Below, one piece after another: positions 17,113-28,126 of a stretch of 64,000 nt of DNA (positions within the stretch are counted from its first letter, which is position 1; the number at the start of each line of letters is the position of its first letter). A model generated the notes under the pieces. That model was not told the DNA's origin. It did not search any database and was given only the letters and a program-made list of their open reading frames with translations. The stretch is from the NCBI GenBank assembly GCA_947487835.1, contig CANKXX010000007.1, positions 1-64,000 of the forward strand. The letters are read 5' to 3'. A program made the position numbers and the translations under genes. This stretch comes from an uncultured Microbacteriaceae bacterium (GTDB lineage: Bacteria > Actinomycetota > Actinomycetes > Actinomycetales > Microbacteriaceae).

Positions 17113-18429
17113 ATGACCAGCGGCGGTCCCACCAGCGGAACGGCGGATGCGCGCGCGGCCGGCGTCATCCGCTCGGCCGGGGCGAGCGGTCCCGTCGGCA
17201 CTGCCCCCTCCAGCGGGCCCGCCCCTGCCGCCGCGTCCGCGTCCTCCGCTCCCGCAGCCGACGGCACCTCGCCGCGCTACGCCCCGGGCAGGGCGCTCCG
17301 GCCGAGCAGGAAGCTCCTGCCCGAGCACGCGCGCGGTCACAACCGCTCCCTCGTGCTGCAGACCCTCTACCGCGGCGGGCGGCTCTCCCGTGCGGACCTG
17401 GCGAGGCGCACGGGCCTGACGCGGGTCACGACCTCCGACCTCGTCGCCGAGCTCCTCGACGACGCCCTCGTCGTCGAGGTGGGCCAGCGCGAGGGCTCCC
17501 GGCCGGGCAAGCCCGCGACCCTCCTCGAGGTCAACCGGTCGGGCCACCAGATCGTCGGCCTCGACCTCTCGGAGCGCGGCGTGCTCCGGGGAGCGGTCCT
17601 CGACCTCGACGGCCTCGTCGTCGCCCGGGCGGACGCCGAGCGTGGCGAGGTCGCGGGGGAGCAGCTCCTCACCGCCGTCGTGGCCCTGGCGCGCCGCGTG
17701 GCGGCGCTCGCGACCGCACCCGTGCTCGGTGTCGGGGTGGGGACGCCGGGCGTCGTCGATCCGGCCGGAACGGTGCTCAGCGCCCCGAACCTCGGCTGGA
17801 CGGGTGTCGCCCTGCAGTCGCACCTCTCCCTCGAGCTGGGGATGCCCGTCGTCGTCGCGAACGACGCGAACGCGGCGGCCCTCGCCGAGCACACCTTCGG
17901 CGGTGCGGAGAGCGACCTCATGCTGATCCGGGTCGGCCTCGGCGTCGGCGCGGGGCTGTTGCTCGGCGGCTCGCCCCTGTTCGGCAGCAGGTACGCGGCG
18001 GGTGAGATCGGCCACGTCGTGGTCGGGACGGACGGCGGCGAGCGCTGCGCCTGCGGCAAGCGCGGCTGCCTCGAGACGTGGCTGAGCGAGCCGCGGCTCA
18101 CCGGCGAGCTCGCCCGCATCCGCGCCGCCGAGTCCTCCCCCGCCGAGTCCGCGCGCCGCGTCGACGAGGTGCTGCGGGAGGCGGGCAAGCGCCTCGGCAT
18201 CGCCCTCGGTCCCGTGGTCGGGGCGCTCAACCTCGCCGAGATCGTGCTCAGCGGACCGGAGGAGCTGCTGTCCGGGCCCCTCCTGGAGTCGACGGCGGAC
18301 ACCGTCCGCGCCCGCACCATGCAGACGTTCTCGAGCGAGCTCGTGCTGCGCACCACCGACCTCGGCCCCGACATCGTCCTGCGCGGTGCCGCGGCCCTCG
18401 TGCTCTCCGGCCGGCTCGGAGTCTCGTGA
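17113..18429 (+). CDS. ROK-family transcriptional repressor of the GlcNAc-type operon
   Basis: 438 aa. It has a long Ala/Ser/Pro-rich N-terminus (about 60 residues), then a winged helix (RADLARRTGLTRVTTSDLV) and a ROK domain with the full zinc signature CACGKRGCLET and the EIGHVVV motif. The ATG at 17113 sits 7 bases from the -10 without a ribosome site, so the mRNA is probably leaderless. The probable operator lies between -35 and start, suggesting autoregulation. It heads an operon with a binding protein, two permeases, a GH3 enzyme and a ROK kinase. Confidence 0.88.
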   Translation: MTSGGPTSGTADARAAGVIRSAGASGPVGTAPSSGPAPAAASASSAPAADGTSPRYAPGRALRPSRKLLPEHARGHNRSLVLQTLYRGGRLSRADLARRTGLTRVTTSDLVAELLDDALVVEVGQREGSRPGKPATLLEVNRSGHQIVGLDLSERGVLRGAVLDLDGLVVARADAERGEVAGEQLLTAVVALARRVAALATAPVLGVGVGTPGVVDPAGTVLSAPNLGWTGVALQSHLSLELGMPVVVANDANAAALAEHTFGGAESDLMLIRVGLGVGAGLLLGGSPLFGSRYAAGEIGHVVVGTDGGERCACGKRGCLETWLSEPRLTGELARIRAAESSPAESARRVDEVLREAGKRLGIALGPVVGALNLAEIVLSGPEELLSGPLLESTADTVRARTMQTFSSELVLRTTDLGPDIVLRGAAALVLSGRLGVS

Positions 18430-18434
18430 AGACC

Positions 18435-18459
18435 GGGTGCCCGCGTCCCGCGGGCACCC
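18435..18459 (+). terminator. 11-bp hairpin between the ROK regulator and the binding-protein gene
   Basis: Perfect arms 18435-18445 and 18449-18459 around TCC. Placed 6 bases after the regulator stop and 31 bases before the binding-protein ATG. It may partly terminate or mark the boundary of a processed transcript so that the regulator and transporter are expressed at different levels. Confidence 0.5.
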
Positions 18460-18490
18460 GCCCACCCGCACCAGGAAAGGAAACAGCGAC

Positions 18491-19765
18491 ATGAAGAAGT
18501 TGGCTTTCGCGGCGATGGGGGTCGCCGCAGCGCTCACGCTCGCCGGATGCTCCGGCGGAGCGGCATCGTCCGGCGGAGGCGGGGGCGGCGATGAGGCCGA
18601 GATCCGCGTCTGGCTCAACGGCACCGACACCCCCGACGAGGCCCGCGAGTACCTGAAGACGACGTTCGAGGACGACCACCCGGGCTCCACCCTCACCATC
18701 GAGGAGCAGAGCTGGACCGGCATCGTCGACAAGCTGACGACCAGCCTCTCCGGCAGCGACAGTCCCGACGTCGTGGAGGTCGGCAACACGCAGTCCGCCG
18801 CGTTCACCTCCGCGGGCGCCTTCCTCGACCTGTCCGACCACTACGAGGACCTCGGCGGCGACGACCTCCTGCCCGGCTTCGTGGAGGCGGGGACGTACGA
18901 CGGGACCTTCTACGCCGCGCCGTACTACTCCGGCGCCCGGCTCGTCTTCTACAAGAAGGACCTGTACGCCGCCGCGGGCCTGAGCGTGCCCACGACGCTC
19001 GACGAGTACGTCTCCCACGGGGTGGCCCTCGCCGCGGCGAACCCGGGCGTCTCCGGCATCTACTTCCCGGGCCAGGACTGGTACAACGCGCTCCCGTTCA
19101 TCTGGGAGAACGGCGGCGAGATCGCCACGGAGGAGGGCGGCGAGTGGGTCGGCGGGTTCTCCTCGCCCGAGTCGCAGGCCGGCCTGAAGCAGGTGCAGAC
19201 CGTCATGACGACGGCGTCGCTCGCGCCGAAGGACGGCAACGAGACGGATCCCCAGGTGCCGTACTGCGCCGGAACGGTCGCGCAGCTGTCGGCGCCGAGC
19301 TGGGTGCGCTGGTCGATCCTCGCGCCTGCGGACGCCGACGCTCCCGGCTGCCCCGACCAGGAGGCCAACCTCGGCGTCTTCGCGCTCCCCGGCAAGGACG
19401 GCGGCGCGGCGCAGGTCTTCGCCGGCGGGTCGAACGTGGCGGTGGCGGCCAAGTCGGCGAACCCGGAGCTCGCCGTCGACGCGCTGAAGATCATGCTGAG
19501 CGACGAGTACCAGACCATCCTCGGCACGGCGGGGCTCGTGCCCGCCAAGGTCTCGCTCGCCGGCACCATCGGCACCGACGAGGCGGCGACCGCCATCACG
19601 GAGGCCGCGACGAACGCCAAGCTGACCCCGGCCTCACCCCGGTGGGCGGACGTCGAGGCGGCGGGCATCCTGCAGGACTTCTTCGTGAAGGTGGCCCAGG
19701 GCGGCGACGTCGCCGCCCTGGCCGAGGAGCTCGACGCCCGGATCGAGGAGATCCTCAACTCCTGA
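18491..19765 (+). CDS. Sugar ABC transporter substrate-binding lipoprotein (second module)
   Basis: 424 aa family-1 solute-binding protein. Lipoprotein signal MKKLAFAAMGVAAALTLAGC with lipobox LAGC, then a Ser/Gly linker. The core shows SGSDSPDVVEVGNTQSAAFT and APYYSGARLVFYKKDLYAAAGL. The Cys pair at PYCAGT and DAPGCPD could form a disulfide. AAGGAAA precedes the ATG. Context (GH3 hexosaminidase, ROK kinase, nagA) points to GlcNAc or a GlcNAc-containing oligosaccharide as ligand; that is inference. Confidence 0.92.
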   Translation: MKKLAFAAMGVAAALTLAGCSGGAASSGGGGGGDEAEIRVWLNGTDTPDEAREYLKTTFEDDHPGSTLTIEEQSWTGIVDKLTTSLSGSDSPDVVEVGNTQSAAFTSAGAFLDLSDHYEDLGGDDLLPGFVEAGTYDGTFYAAPYYSGARLVFYKKDLYAAAGLSVPTTLDEYVSHGVALAAANPGVSGIYFPGQDWYNALPFIWENGGEIATEEGGEWVGGFSSPESQAGLKQVQTVMTTASLAPKDGNETDPQVPYCAGTVAQLSAPSWVRWSILAPADADAPGCPDQEANLGVFALPGKDGGAAQVFAGGSNVAVAAKSANPELAVDALKIMLSDEYQTILGTAGLVPAKVSLAGTIGTDEAATAITEAATNAKLTPASPRWADVEAAGILQDFFVKVAQGGDVAALAEELDARIEEILNS

Positions 19766-19769
19766 GCGA

Positions 19770-19805
19770 CGGCCGTGGGCGGGGGAGGCTCCCCGCCCAC
19801 GGCCG
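19770..19805 (+). terminator. Perfect 15-bp hairpin directly after the binding-protein gene
   Basis: Arms 19770-19784 and 19791-19805 around GAGGCT, 5 bases past the stop of the binding-protein gene and upstream of the permeases. Such a hairpin can stabilise the abundant binding-protein mRNA 3' end or attenuate transcription into the permease genes. Confidence 0.6.
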
Positions 19806-19850
19806 CCCCGGCCCCTTCCCCGAGAAGACACGACGACGAAGCGAGGACGC

Positions 19851-20861
19851 ATGACCATCGGCCAGGACCTGCTGCGGGCCGACCGCCCCGACGCGGAGCG
19901 CGGCGGCGGGCCCCGCGGGAGCGGCGCCACCCGCGGGCCGCGCCGCTCCCGGCGGGGATCCGGCGCTGCGGGTGGTCGCGCCGGGCTCACCCCCGCGGCC
20001 CTGCTCGTGCCGTCCGCGGCGGTGCTCATCGTCGTCGTCGGCTACCCGCTGGTCACGCTGCTCGTCATGTCCTTCCAGGAGTTCGGGCGGGCGCAGGCCT
20101 TCGGCGCACCGGCTCCCTTCGTCGGCTTCGACAACTACGTGCGGGTGCTCACCGACAGCACGTTCTGGACGGTGCTCCTGCGCAGCCTGGCGTTCTGCGC
20201 GGTGAACGTCGCCGCGACCATGACGCTCGGCACCCTGATCGCCCTGCTGATGCAGCGCCTCGGCCGGGCCCTCCGGCTGCTCGTGTCCGTCGGCCTGCTG
20301 CTCGCCTGGGCGATGCCCGCGCTCACGGCCGTCATCGTGTGGGGCTGGATGTTCGACACCCAGTTCGGCGTCATCAACCACCTGCTCACCGTGCTGACCG
20401 GCACGGACTTCGCGAACCACTCCTGGCTCATCGACCCGCTGAGCTTCTTCCTCGTCGCCACGGTGATCATCACCTGGCAGTCCGTGCCGTTCGTCGCGTT
20501 CACGGTCTACGCGGGGCTGACCCAGGTGCCGGACGAGGTGCTCGAGGCCGCCCAGCTCGACGGCGCCGGCCCGGTGGCGCGCTTCCGGCTCATCGTCTTC
20601 CCCTACCTGAAGTCGATCTTCCTCGTCGTGACGGTGCTGCAGGTGATCTGGGACCTCCGGGTCTTCACCCAGATCTTCGCCCTGCAGGGCATCGGCGGCA
20701 TCCGCGAGCAGACGTCGACCATCGGCGTGTACATCTACCAGACCTCGCTCGCCGGCGGCGAGTACGGCACGGGCGGCGCCATCGCGGTGCTGCTGGTGAT
20801 CCTGATGCTCGCCATCTCCCTCTACTACGTGCGGGCCACCCTCAAGGAGGACGAATCGTGA
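19851..20861 (+). CDS. Sugar ABC transporter permease (MalF type, second module)
   Basis: 336 aa with a basic, Gly/Arg-rich N-terminus of about 45 residues before the first transmembrane helix. The EAA loop is EAAQLDGAGPVARFRLIVFPYLK. It begins after GCGAGGACGC and overlaps the following permease by 4 bp (GTGA), so the two are translationally coupled. Confidence 0.92.
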   Translation: MTIGQDLLRADRPDAERGGGPRGSGATRGPRRSRRGSGAAGGRAGLTPAALLVPSAAVLIVVVGYPLVTLLVMSFQEFGRAQAFGAPAPFVGFDNYVRVLTDSTFWTVLLRSLAFCAVNVAATMTLGTLIALLMQRLGRALRLLVSVGLLLAWAMPALTAVIVWGWMFDTQFGVINHLLTVLTGTDFANHSWLIDPLSFFLVATVIITWQSVPFVAFTVYAGLTQVPDEVLEAAQLDGAGPVARFRLIVFPYLKSIFLVVTVLQVIWDLRVFTQIFALQGIGGIREQTSTIGVYIYQTSLAGGEYGTGGAIAVLLVILMLAISLYYVRATLKEDES

Positions 20862-21774
20862 CGACCACCGCGGCACCCCTCGCGCCGCTCGCACCCCCGC
20901 CCGCCCGGGGAGGCCGGCGTCCGTCCTCCCCGGCGCGCCGGCGCCGCAGGGCCGTCGACGTGCTGCTCGGCGCCATCGCGATCGTGGTGTTCGTGTGCTC
21001 GGTCTTCCCGGTGTACTGGATGGTCAACACGTCGCTGATGCCGAACAACGAGACCCGCACCCTGGTGCCGAACTTCGTCCCGTCGACGTTCACCTGGCGG
21101 AATTACGAGACGGTGCTGTCCGGCGCGGGACGCGCGGACTTCCTGCCCGCCCTCGCCAACTCGGCGACGGTGACCCTGCTCACGGTGGGCGTGTGCCTGA
21201 TCTTCGCGTTCCTCGCCGCCCTCGCCGTGACGCGCTTCCGCTTCCGGGGCCGCCGCGCCTTCGTGCTCACCATCCTCGTGGTGCAGATGATCCCCGGTGA
21301 GGCGATGATCATCTCCACCTACCGCGTGCTCGACGGCTGGCAGCTGCTCAACACCATCGTCGGCCTCACCCTGGTCTACGTCGCGACCGTGCTTCCCTTC
21401 ACCATCTGGACGCTGCGCGGCTTCGTCAACGGCGTGCCCATCGAGCTCGAGGAGGCCGCCATGATCGACGGCTGCTCGAAGTCCGGCGCGTTCTGGCGCG
21501 TCACCTTCCCGCTCCTCGCCCCCGGGCTCGTCGCGACGGGCGTGTTCGGCTTCATCCAGGCCTGGAACGAGTTCCTGCTCGCCCTGGTCGTGATGTCCCG
21601 GCCCGAGAGCATGACCCTGCCCGTGTGGCTGCGCACGTTCCAGCAGGCGACCACCACGACGAACTGGGCGGCGATCATGGCGGGGTCCACCCTGATGGCC
21701 ATCCCGGTCATCGTGTTCTTCCTGATCGTGCAGGGTCGGATGACGTCCGGCCTCGTCAGCGGGGCGGTGAAGGG

Positions 21775-21778
<4 letters not shown>
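20858..21778 (+). CDS. Sugar ABC transporter permease (MalG type, second module)
   Basis: 306 aa from a GTG that overlaps the previous stop; AGGAGG lies 8 bases upstream. Six hydrophobic segments; EAA loop EEAAMIDGCSKSGAFWRVTFP. It overlaps the GH3 gene downstream by 4 bp (ATGA). As in the first module, no ATPase gene is linked. Confidence 0.92.
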
Positions 21779-23402
<1,624 letters not shown>

Positions 23403-23406
<4 letters not shown>

Positions 23407-24344
23407 GGGCAGGATTGGACATCGGCGGCACCAAGACCCACGCCGTCGCGGTCGACGACTCCGGCTCGCCGATCCACTCCCTGCGGATGTCGACGGGGTT
23501 CGGGGCGGACGCCGTCGTCGGAACCGCGGTCGCCGCCGTGCGCGGCCTCGCGGACCTCGCCGGCATCGAGCCGGCCCGCTTCGCCTCGATCGGTGTCGGC
23601 ATCCCCGGCACCGTCGAGCCGGCGACCGGCACGGTCACGCACGCGGTCAACCTCGGCGTCGATCGACTGCCGCTCGGCGCGGCACTGGCCGACCGGTTCG
23701 CCGCGCCCGTGCGCATCGAGAACGACGTGAACGCGGCGGCGCTCGGCGCGTACGCGCTGCTCGGCGGAGAGGCGGGAGCCTCGATGGCCTACCTCAACCT
23801 CGGCACGGGGCTCGCCGCGGGGCTCGTGCTCGACGGCCGGCTGTGGCGCGGCGCGGGTGGCTCGGCGGGGGAGATCGGCCACATCCCCGTCGACCCGCAC
23901 GGCGAGATCTGCCCCTGCGGGCAGCGCGGCTGCCTCGAGACGGTCGCGTCCGGCTCCACCATCGCCCGCCGGTGGCCCACGACGGATCCGCACCCGGCCC
24001 GCGCGCTCTTCGCCGCGGCCGCGGCCGGAGACCCGGTCGCCGTCGGGGTGCGGACCCGGCTGCTGGAGAACATCGCGGCGGCCGTGCGCATCCTCGTGCT
24101 CACGGTCGACCCCGAGACCGTCGTCATCGGCGGCGGGCTCAGCTCGCTGGGCGACGACCTCCTGCGCGACCTGCGGGCCGTGCTCGCCCGCTGGGAGCAG
24201 GGGTCGCCCTTCCTGGCCTCGACCGAGCTGCCCGCGCGCGTGCGCGTGCTGCCGCCCGGCTTCCCCGCGGCCGCCGTGGGCGCGGCGCTCGTCGGCTCCG
24301 CCGACGTGTCCCTGAGCCCCACCGGGACCCCGTACGGTCCCTGA
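23403..24344 (+). CDS. ROK-family sugar kinase (N-acetylglucosamine or glucose kinase type)
   Basis: 313 aa without a DNA-binding domain. The phosphate-binding motif is DIGGTKT at residues 5-11. The catalytic region is RIENDVNAAALGAY, the ROK motif GSAGEIGHIPV, and the zinc site CPCGQRGCLETVASGS. It would phosphorylate the sugar freed by the GH3 enzyme; next to nagA, GlcNAc to GlcNAc-6-phosphate is the best guess. GTG start overlaps the GH3 stop by 4 bp. The last codons and the stop lie inside the first unit of the dispersed repeat. Confidence 0.88.
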
Positions 24345-24437
24345 GCCGCTACGGTCCCTGTGCCGCTACGGTCCCTGCGCCTGTCGAAGGGACGGGACGC
24401 TCGCGCATCCGCCGTCGCTTCGGCTACTCAGCGACCG
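24333..24437. repeat. Cluster of the dispersed 24-nt hairpin repeat between convergent genes
   Basis: A 17-nt unit starting TACGGTCCCTG occurs three times in a row (24333, 24350, 24367). The third copy is a complete hairpin (24370-24393) with arms GGTCCCT and AGGGAC. An inverted copy of the variant type with GTCGCTT and AGCGACC arms is at 24414-24436. The array fills the space between the ROK kinase and nagA and may act as a bidirectional terminator. Confidence 0.8.
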
Positions 24438-24441
24438 CGGA

Positions 24442-25608
24442 TCAGGGCCCGTCCGTCGGGATGATCGCCCCGCACGCCCAGACCCGCAGCACGTGCCAGC
24501 GCGAGTCGAGGAGCACGGCGTCGGCGACGTGCCCGGGCTTCAGCAGGCCGTGCTGCGCCTCGATGCCGAGCGCCCGCGCCGGAGCGAGCGTGAGCGCGCC
24601 CACCGCGGCCTCGGGTGGCACGCCGACCTCGGTGATCGCGATCCGGAGGGCCGCGTCCTGGGTGAGGGTGGAGCCCGCGATGGTCTCGGTGCCCGAGAGC
24701 AGGGCGTGGCCGTCGGACACGGTGACGTCGAGGTCGCCGAGCCGGTAGTCGCCGTCCGCGCTGCCCGCCGCGGCCATCGCGTCGGAGACCAGGGCCACTC
24801 GGCCCGGTGCGCCCGCGAACAGCAGGCGGGCGACGTGCGGATGCACGTGCAGGCCGTCGAGGATGAGCTCGAGGGTCACGAGCGGGTTCTCCATCGCCGC
24901 GACCACGGGCCCGGGACGGCGGTGGTGGATGCCGTCCATTGCGTTGAAGGCGTGCGTGAGCATGCGGGCGCCGCGCAGGAACGCCTCGCGGGCCTGCTCG
25001 AAGCCGGCCTCGGTGTGCCCGACGGCCACCGTGACACCGGCCGCGGTCAGCACGTCGACGGACTCGAGGGCGCCCGGCAGCTCCGGCGCGATGGTGATCT
25101 GGCGGAGGGTGCCGCGGGAGGCGGCGAGCAGGCGCTCCACCTCGGCGGGCTCCGGGGTGCGGACGTGGTCGAGGCTGTGCGCGCCGCGGCGGTCGGCCGC
25201 GATGTAGGGCCCCTCGAGGTGGGAGCCGAGCACGAGCGGGTCCCGCTCGGCGAGATCGGCGATCCCCGCGAGGCTGCGCTCGAGGGCGTCGAGCGGGTTC
25301 GCGACGAGGGAGACGACGGAGCGGGTCGTCCCGTGCCGGCGATGGGTGGCCAGGCCGGCGCGGATCTCGGTTGGACCGTCGTCGAACGCGTGCCCGCCCC
25401 CGCCGTGGCCGTGCAGGTCGAGGAAGCCGGGGGTCAGCCAGTGGCCACCGGCATCGACGATGCCCTGCGGGCTGACCCGCTCGACGTGCGCCCGCCAGCC
25501 GTCACCCGTGCCGGTCGCCGTGATGGTGAGGCCGTCGGCGACGAGCCAGAAGTCGTCGACGTGGCCCTCCGCATCGACCTTGCGGGCACTGTGGACGAGG
25601 AGGCTCAT
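24442..25608 (-). CDS. nagA: N-acetylglucosamine-6-phosphate deacetylase
   Basis: 388 aa amidohydrolase: GlcNAc-6-phosphate to glucosamine-6-phosphate + acetate. Metal and active-site motifs are GFLDLHGHGGGGHAF, the HLEGPYI metal Glu, VGHTEAGF, THAFNAMDGIHHR and the catalytic Asp in LVSDAMAAAG. The length is normal. It is convergent with the hexosaminidase/kinase operon, so it is transcribed separately but completes the same pathway. No nagB deaminase gene is present in the window. Confidence 0.95.
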   Translation of the reverse strand: MSLLVHSARKVDAEGHVDDFWLVADGLTITATGTGDGWRAHVERVSPQGIVDAGGHWLTPGFLDLHGHGGGGHAFDDGPTEIRAGLATHRRHGTTRSVVSLVANPLDALERSLAGIADLAERDPLVLGSHLEGPYIAADRRGAHSLDHVRTPEPAEVERLLAASRGTLRQITIAPELPGALESVDVLTAAGVTVAVGHTEAGFEQAREAFLRGARMLTHAFNAMDGIHHRRPGPVVAAMENPLVTLELILDGLHVHPHVARLLFAGAPGRVALVSDAMAAAGSADGDYRLGDLDVTVSDGHALLSGTETIAGSTLTQDAALRIAITEVGVPPEAAVGALTLAPARALGIEAQHGLLKPGHVADAVLLDSRWHVLRVWACGAIIPTDGP

Positions 25609-25710
25609 GGGGGAAGCGTAGTGAGCATCCCGGCGCCGCTCGCCCCCCCCGTGTGGTCCCGGCGGCGGCGTCAGCGGCCGCGGGCCGGCCGGGTGCCGGC
25701 GGCAGTGGCG

Positions 25711-26577
25711 TCAGCGGAAGATGATGGTGCGCGCGCCGTCGAGCAGGACGCGGTTCTCCGCGAACCACTTCACCGCCTGGGTGAGCGTGCGGGACTCCTC
25801 GTCCTGGCCGATCGCCATGAGCTCGGCGGGCGTGCGCGAGTGGTCGACCCGCACGACGTTCTGCTCGATGATCGGGCCCTCGTCGAGGTCGCTCGTCACG
25901 AAGTGCGCCGTCGCGCCGATGAGCTTCACGCCGCGGGCGTGCGCCTGCTTGTACGGGTTCGCGCCCTTGAAGCCGGGCAGGAAGGAGTGGTGGATGTTGA
26001 TGGCCCGGCCGCTGAGCCGCTCGCACAGCCCGGGGGAGAGGATCTGCATGTACCGCGCGAGCACGACGAGCTCGATGTCGTGCTCCTCGACCGCCTGGAT
26101 CACGCGGTCCTCCATGGCGGCCTTGCTCGCCGCGTCCGCCACGGGCAGGTGCTCGAACGGCACGCCGTAGAAGCCCGCGAGGTCGCGCAGCGTCTCGTGG
26201 TTGCTGAGGACGAGGGGGATCTCCACGGGCAGGTGCCCCGCGCGCTGGCGGAACAGCAGGTCGCCCAGACAGTGCGCGGCGGTGGACGCGAGCACGAGCG
26301 TGCGCAGGGGCCGGCCGACGACGTCCAGCTGCCAGGTCATGGCGTACCGCTCGAGCACGGGGGCCAGGGCCCCGGCGAACTCCTCGCGCGACGCGTCGGA
26401 CTCCACCTGCAGGCGCATGAAGAACCGCCCGGTGTCGGCGCTGGAGAACTGCTGGGACTCGGTGATGTTGCCCCGGGCCTGCACGACCGCGCCGCTGAGC
26501 GCGTGCACGATGCCCGGCTCGTCGGTGCAGACGATCGTGAGGACCCAGTGCGTGACGGCGGCGGGCTGCGGAGTCAT
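25711..26577 (-). CDS. purU: Formyltetrahydrofolate deformylase
   Basis: 288 aa: 10-formyl-THF + H2O to formate + THF. It has an N-terminal ACT domain (about 8-85, WVLTIVCTDEPGIVHALSG) and a formyltransferase domain with the catalytic motif NIHHSFLPGFKGANPYKQA and the Asp in TSDLDEGPIIEQ. The start at 26577 matches the family; the same frame stays open far upstream only as a shadow of the MFS gene. Divergent from the MFS gene and close to glyA-folD, suiting balanced one-carbon pools. Confidence 0.95.
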   Translation of the reverse strand: MTPQPAAVTHWVLTIVCTDEPGIVHALSGAVVQARGNITESQQFSSADTGRFFMRLQVESDASREEFAGALAPVLERYAMTWQLDVVGRPLRTLVLASTAAHCLGDLLFRQRAGHLPVEIPLVLSNHETLRDLAGFYGVPFEHLPVADAASKAAMEDRVIQAVEEHDIELVVLARYMQILSPGLCERLSGRAINIHHSFLPGFKGANPYKQAHARGVKLIGATAHFVTSDLDEGPIIEQNVVRVDHSRTPAELMAIGQDEESRTLTQAVKWFAENRVLLDGARTIIFR

Positions 26578-26757
26578 CCGATCAGGATAGGCGCTCGCCG
26601 GGGGCCGTCCCGCGCCCGGGCCCGCCGCGCGCTCGCGTCCCTCCCCGCCGGCCCGGCCACTCACCCTGCCCCTGTGCAGCCCGCCGCGGTAGGATCGACC
26701 CTGGTCGAGCGGATCTCGCCGGCCCCGGGAGCTCTCCCGCCGTTCCAGTCGCTCTGG

Positions 26758-28020
26758 ATGCCTGTCATGACCACCACCGCGCCGGTGCCTGTTTCCGCGC
26801 CCGCTGTCCGCCCGTTCCCCTACCTCGGCCTCTGCATGCTCGCCGTGGCGATCTTCCTCAACGTCACGATCGAGATGATCCCCACCGGGCTGCTGCCCCT
26901 GATGAGCGCCGACCTCGGCGTGAGCGAGTCCCTCGTCGGCCTCCTCGTGACCGTGTTCGCGTTCACCGTCGTCGTCACGAGCACGCCGCTCGTCGCCCTG
27001 ACCCGCCGGCTGCCCCGGCACGCGCTCGTGGTCGGGGTGCTCGCGATCTTCGCGGCGAGCAGCCTGCTCACCGCGATCGCCCCCACCTACGAGCTCGTCG
27101 TGGCGTCGCGCGTGTTCGGCGGCCTCGCGCACGGCGTCTTCTGGGCCGTCGTGGGTGCGTACTCCTCCTACCTCGTGCCGAAGGAGCAGCTCGGCCGCGC
27201 CGTGGCCATCACGCTCGGCGGCGGATCCCTCGCGTTCGTGCTCGGCGTCCCGCTCGGCACGGCCCTCGGTCAGCTTCTCGGCTGGCGCGCCACCTTCGGC
27301 GCGCTCGCCGGGCTGGTCGCGCTCGGCGCCCTGCTCGTCTGGCGCTTCCTGCCGCGCGTCGACCACCTCGCGGCGGTGGATGCGCCGGAGGTCTCCCCGA
27401 AGGGGGGCGGGCGCCGGCCCTCCATCGGCGGCGTCGTGCTGCTCTGCATCATCACCGGCGTCATCATGGTGGGGCAGTACACCTTCTACACCTACATCGC
27501 CCCGTTCCTCTCCCGGGAGGCGGGGCTCGGCGACGCGGCCGTCAGCCCGCTGCTGTTCGCCTACGGCATCGCGGGGGCCGTGGGCCTCGCGTTCGTGGGC
27601 GCGTACCTCGGGCGCAGACCCCGCGTCGGACTCGTCGTGTCGCTCGGCGCGACGATCCTCGCCATCGCCCTCCTCGGCGCCTTCCCGCACGTGCCGGTCG
27701 TCGCCATCCCGGCGTTCGCACTGTGGGGCCTCGCGCTCGGCGGGCTGCCCGCGCTGCTGCAGACGCGGATGCTGCACATCGCGCCCGCCCGCATCCGCGA
27801 CACCGCGAGCGCCTTCTTCACGACGGCGTTCAACATCGGCATCGGCGGCGGCGCCCTCGTCGGGGCGATCGTGCTCGACTCGCTCGGCCTGCGCGCGATC
27901 CCGTTCGTCTACCTCGGCATCCTCGTGGTCGCGCTCGCCGTGGTGCTCGTCTCCGACGCGCTCACCTCCCGCGCCTCCTCCCGCGCCTCCTCCCGCGCGG
28001 AGTCCCGTACCGCCGCCTGA
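26758..28020 (+). CDS. MFS transporter, DHA1/AraJ-type efflux protein
   Basis: 420 aa with 12 predicted membrane segments. The opening segment is GLCMLAVAIFLNVTIEMIPTGLLP, and the motif-A-like loop is TRRLPRHALVVG. Family members export sugars, arabinose-like molecules, purine nucleosides or drugs. The C-terminal tail carries a short RASS repeat from a duplicated TCCTCCCGCGCC unit. A TAGGAT box at 26691-26696 is a possible -10. A substrate cannot be named; purine or one-carbon context (purU, glyA) makes nucleoside/base efflux worth considering. Confidence 0.85.
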   Translation: MPVMTTTAPVPVSAPAVRPFPYLGLCMLAVAIFLNVTIEMIPTGLLPLMSADLGVSESLVGLLVTVFAFTVVVTSTPLVALTRRLPRHALVVGVLAIFAASSLLTAIAPTYELVVASRVFGGLAHGVFWAVVGAYSSYLVPKEQLGRAVAITLGGGSLAFVLGVPLGTALGQLLGWRATFGALAGLVALGALLVWRFLPRVDHLAAVDAPEVSPKGGGRRPSIGGVVLLCIITGVIMVGQYTFYTYIAPFLSREAGLGDAAVSPLLFAYGIAGAVGLAFVGAYLGRRPRVGLVVSLGATILAIALLGAFPHVPVVAIPAFALWGLALGGLPALLQTRMLHIAPARIRDTASAFFTTAFNIGIGGGALVGAIVLDSLGLRAIPFVYLGILVVALAVVLVSDALTSRASSRASSRAESRTAA

Positions 28021-28042
28021 TCCCGCACCCAGGTCCGGCACC

Positions 28043-28126
28043 GTTCCGAATTCAGGCTGTGCTGCGACACGCCGCGTTTCGAGGTGCCGAACAGCGGCGT
28101 GTCGCAGCTGAGCCTGAATTGCGAAC
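28043..28126. repeat. 84-nt near-perfect palindrome with regularly spaced 2-nt bubbles
   Basis: Arms 28043-28075 and 28094-28126 are each 33 nt and complementary except two symmetric 2x2 bubbles (28047-28048 and 28059-28060). After a third 2x2 bubble, TTC/GAA close an 8-nt loop (28081-28088). It begins 22 bases after the MFS stop. It could be the MFS terminator, a REP-like element or a non-autonomous mobile palindrome. Confidence 0.85.

Noticed and set aside
17147-17419. 90-residue frame inside the ROK gene start
   Set aside because: Overlaps the Ala/Pro-rich N-terminus of the repressor in another frame and has no ribosome site or motif.
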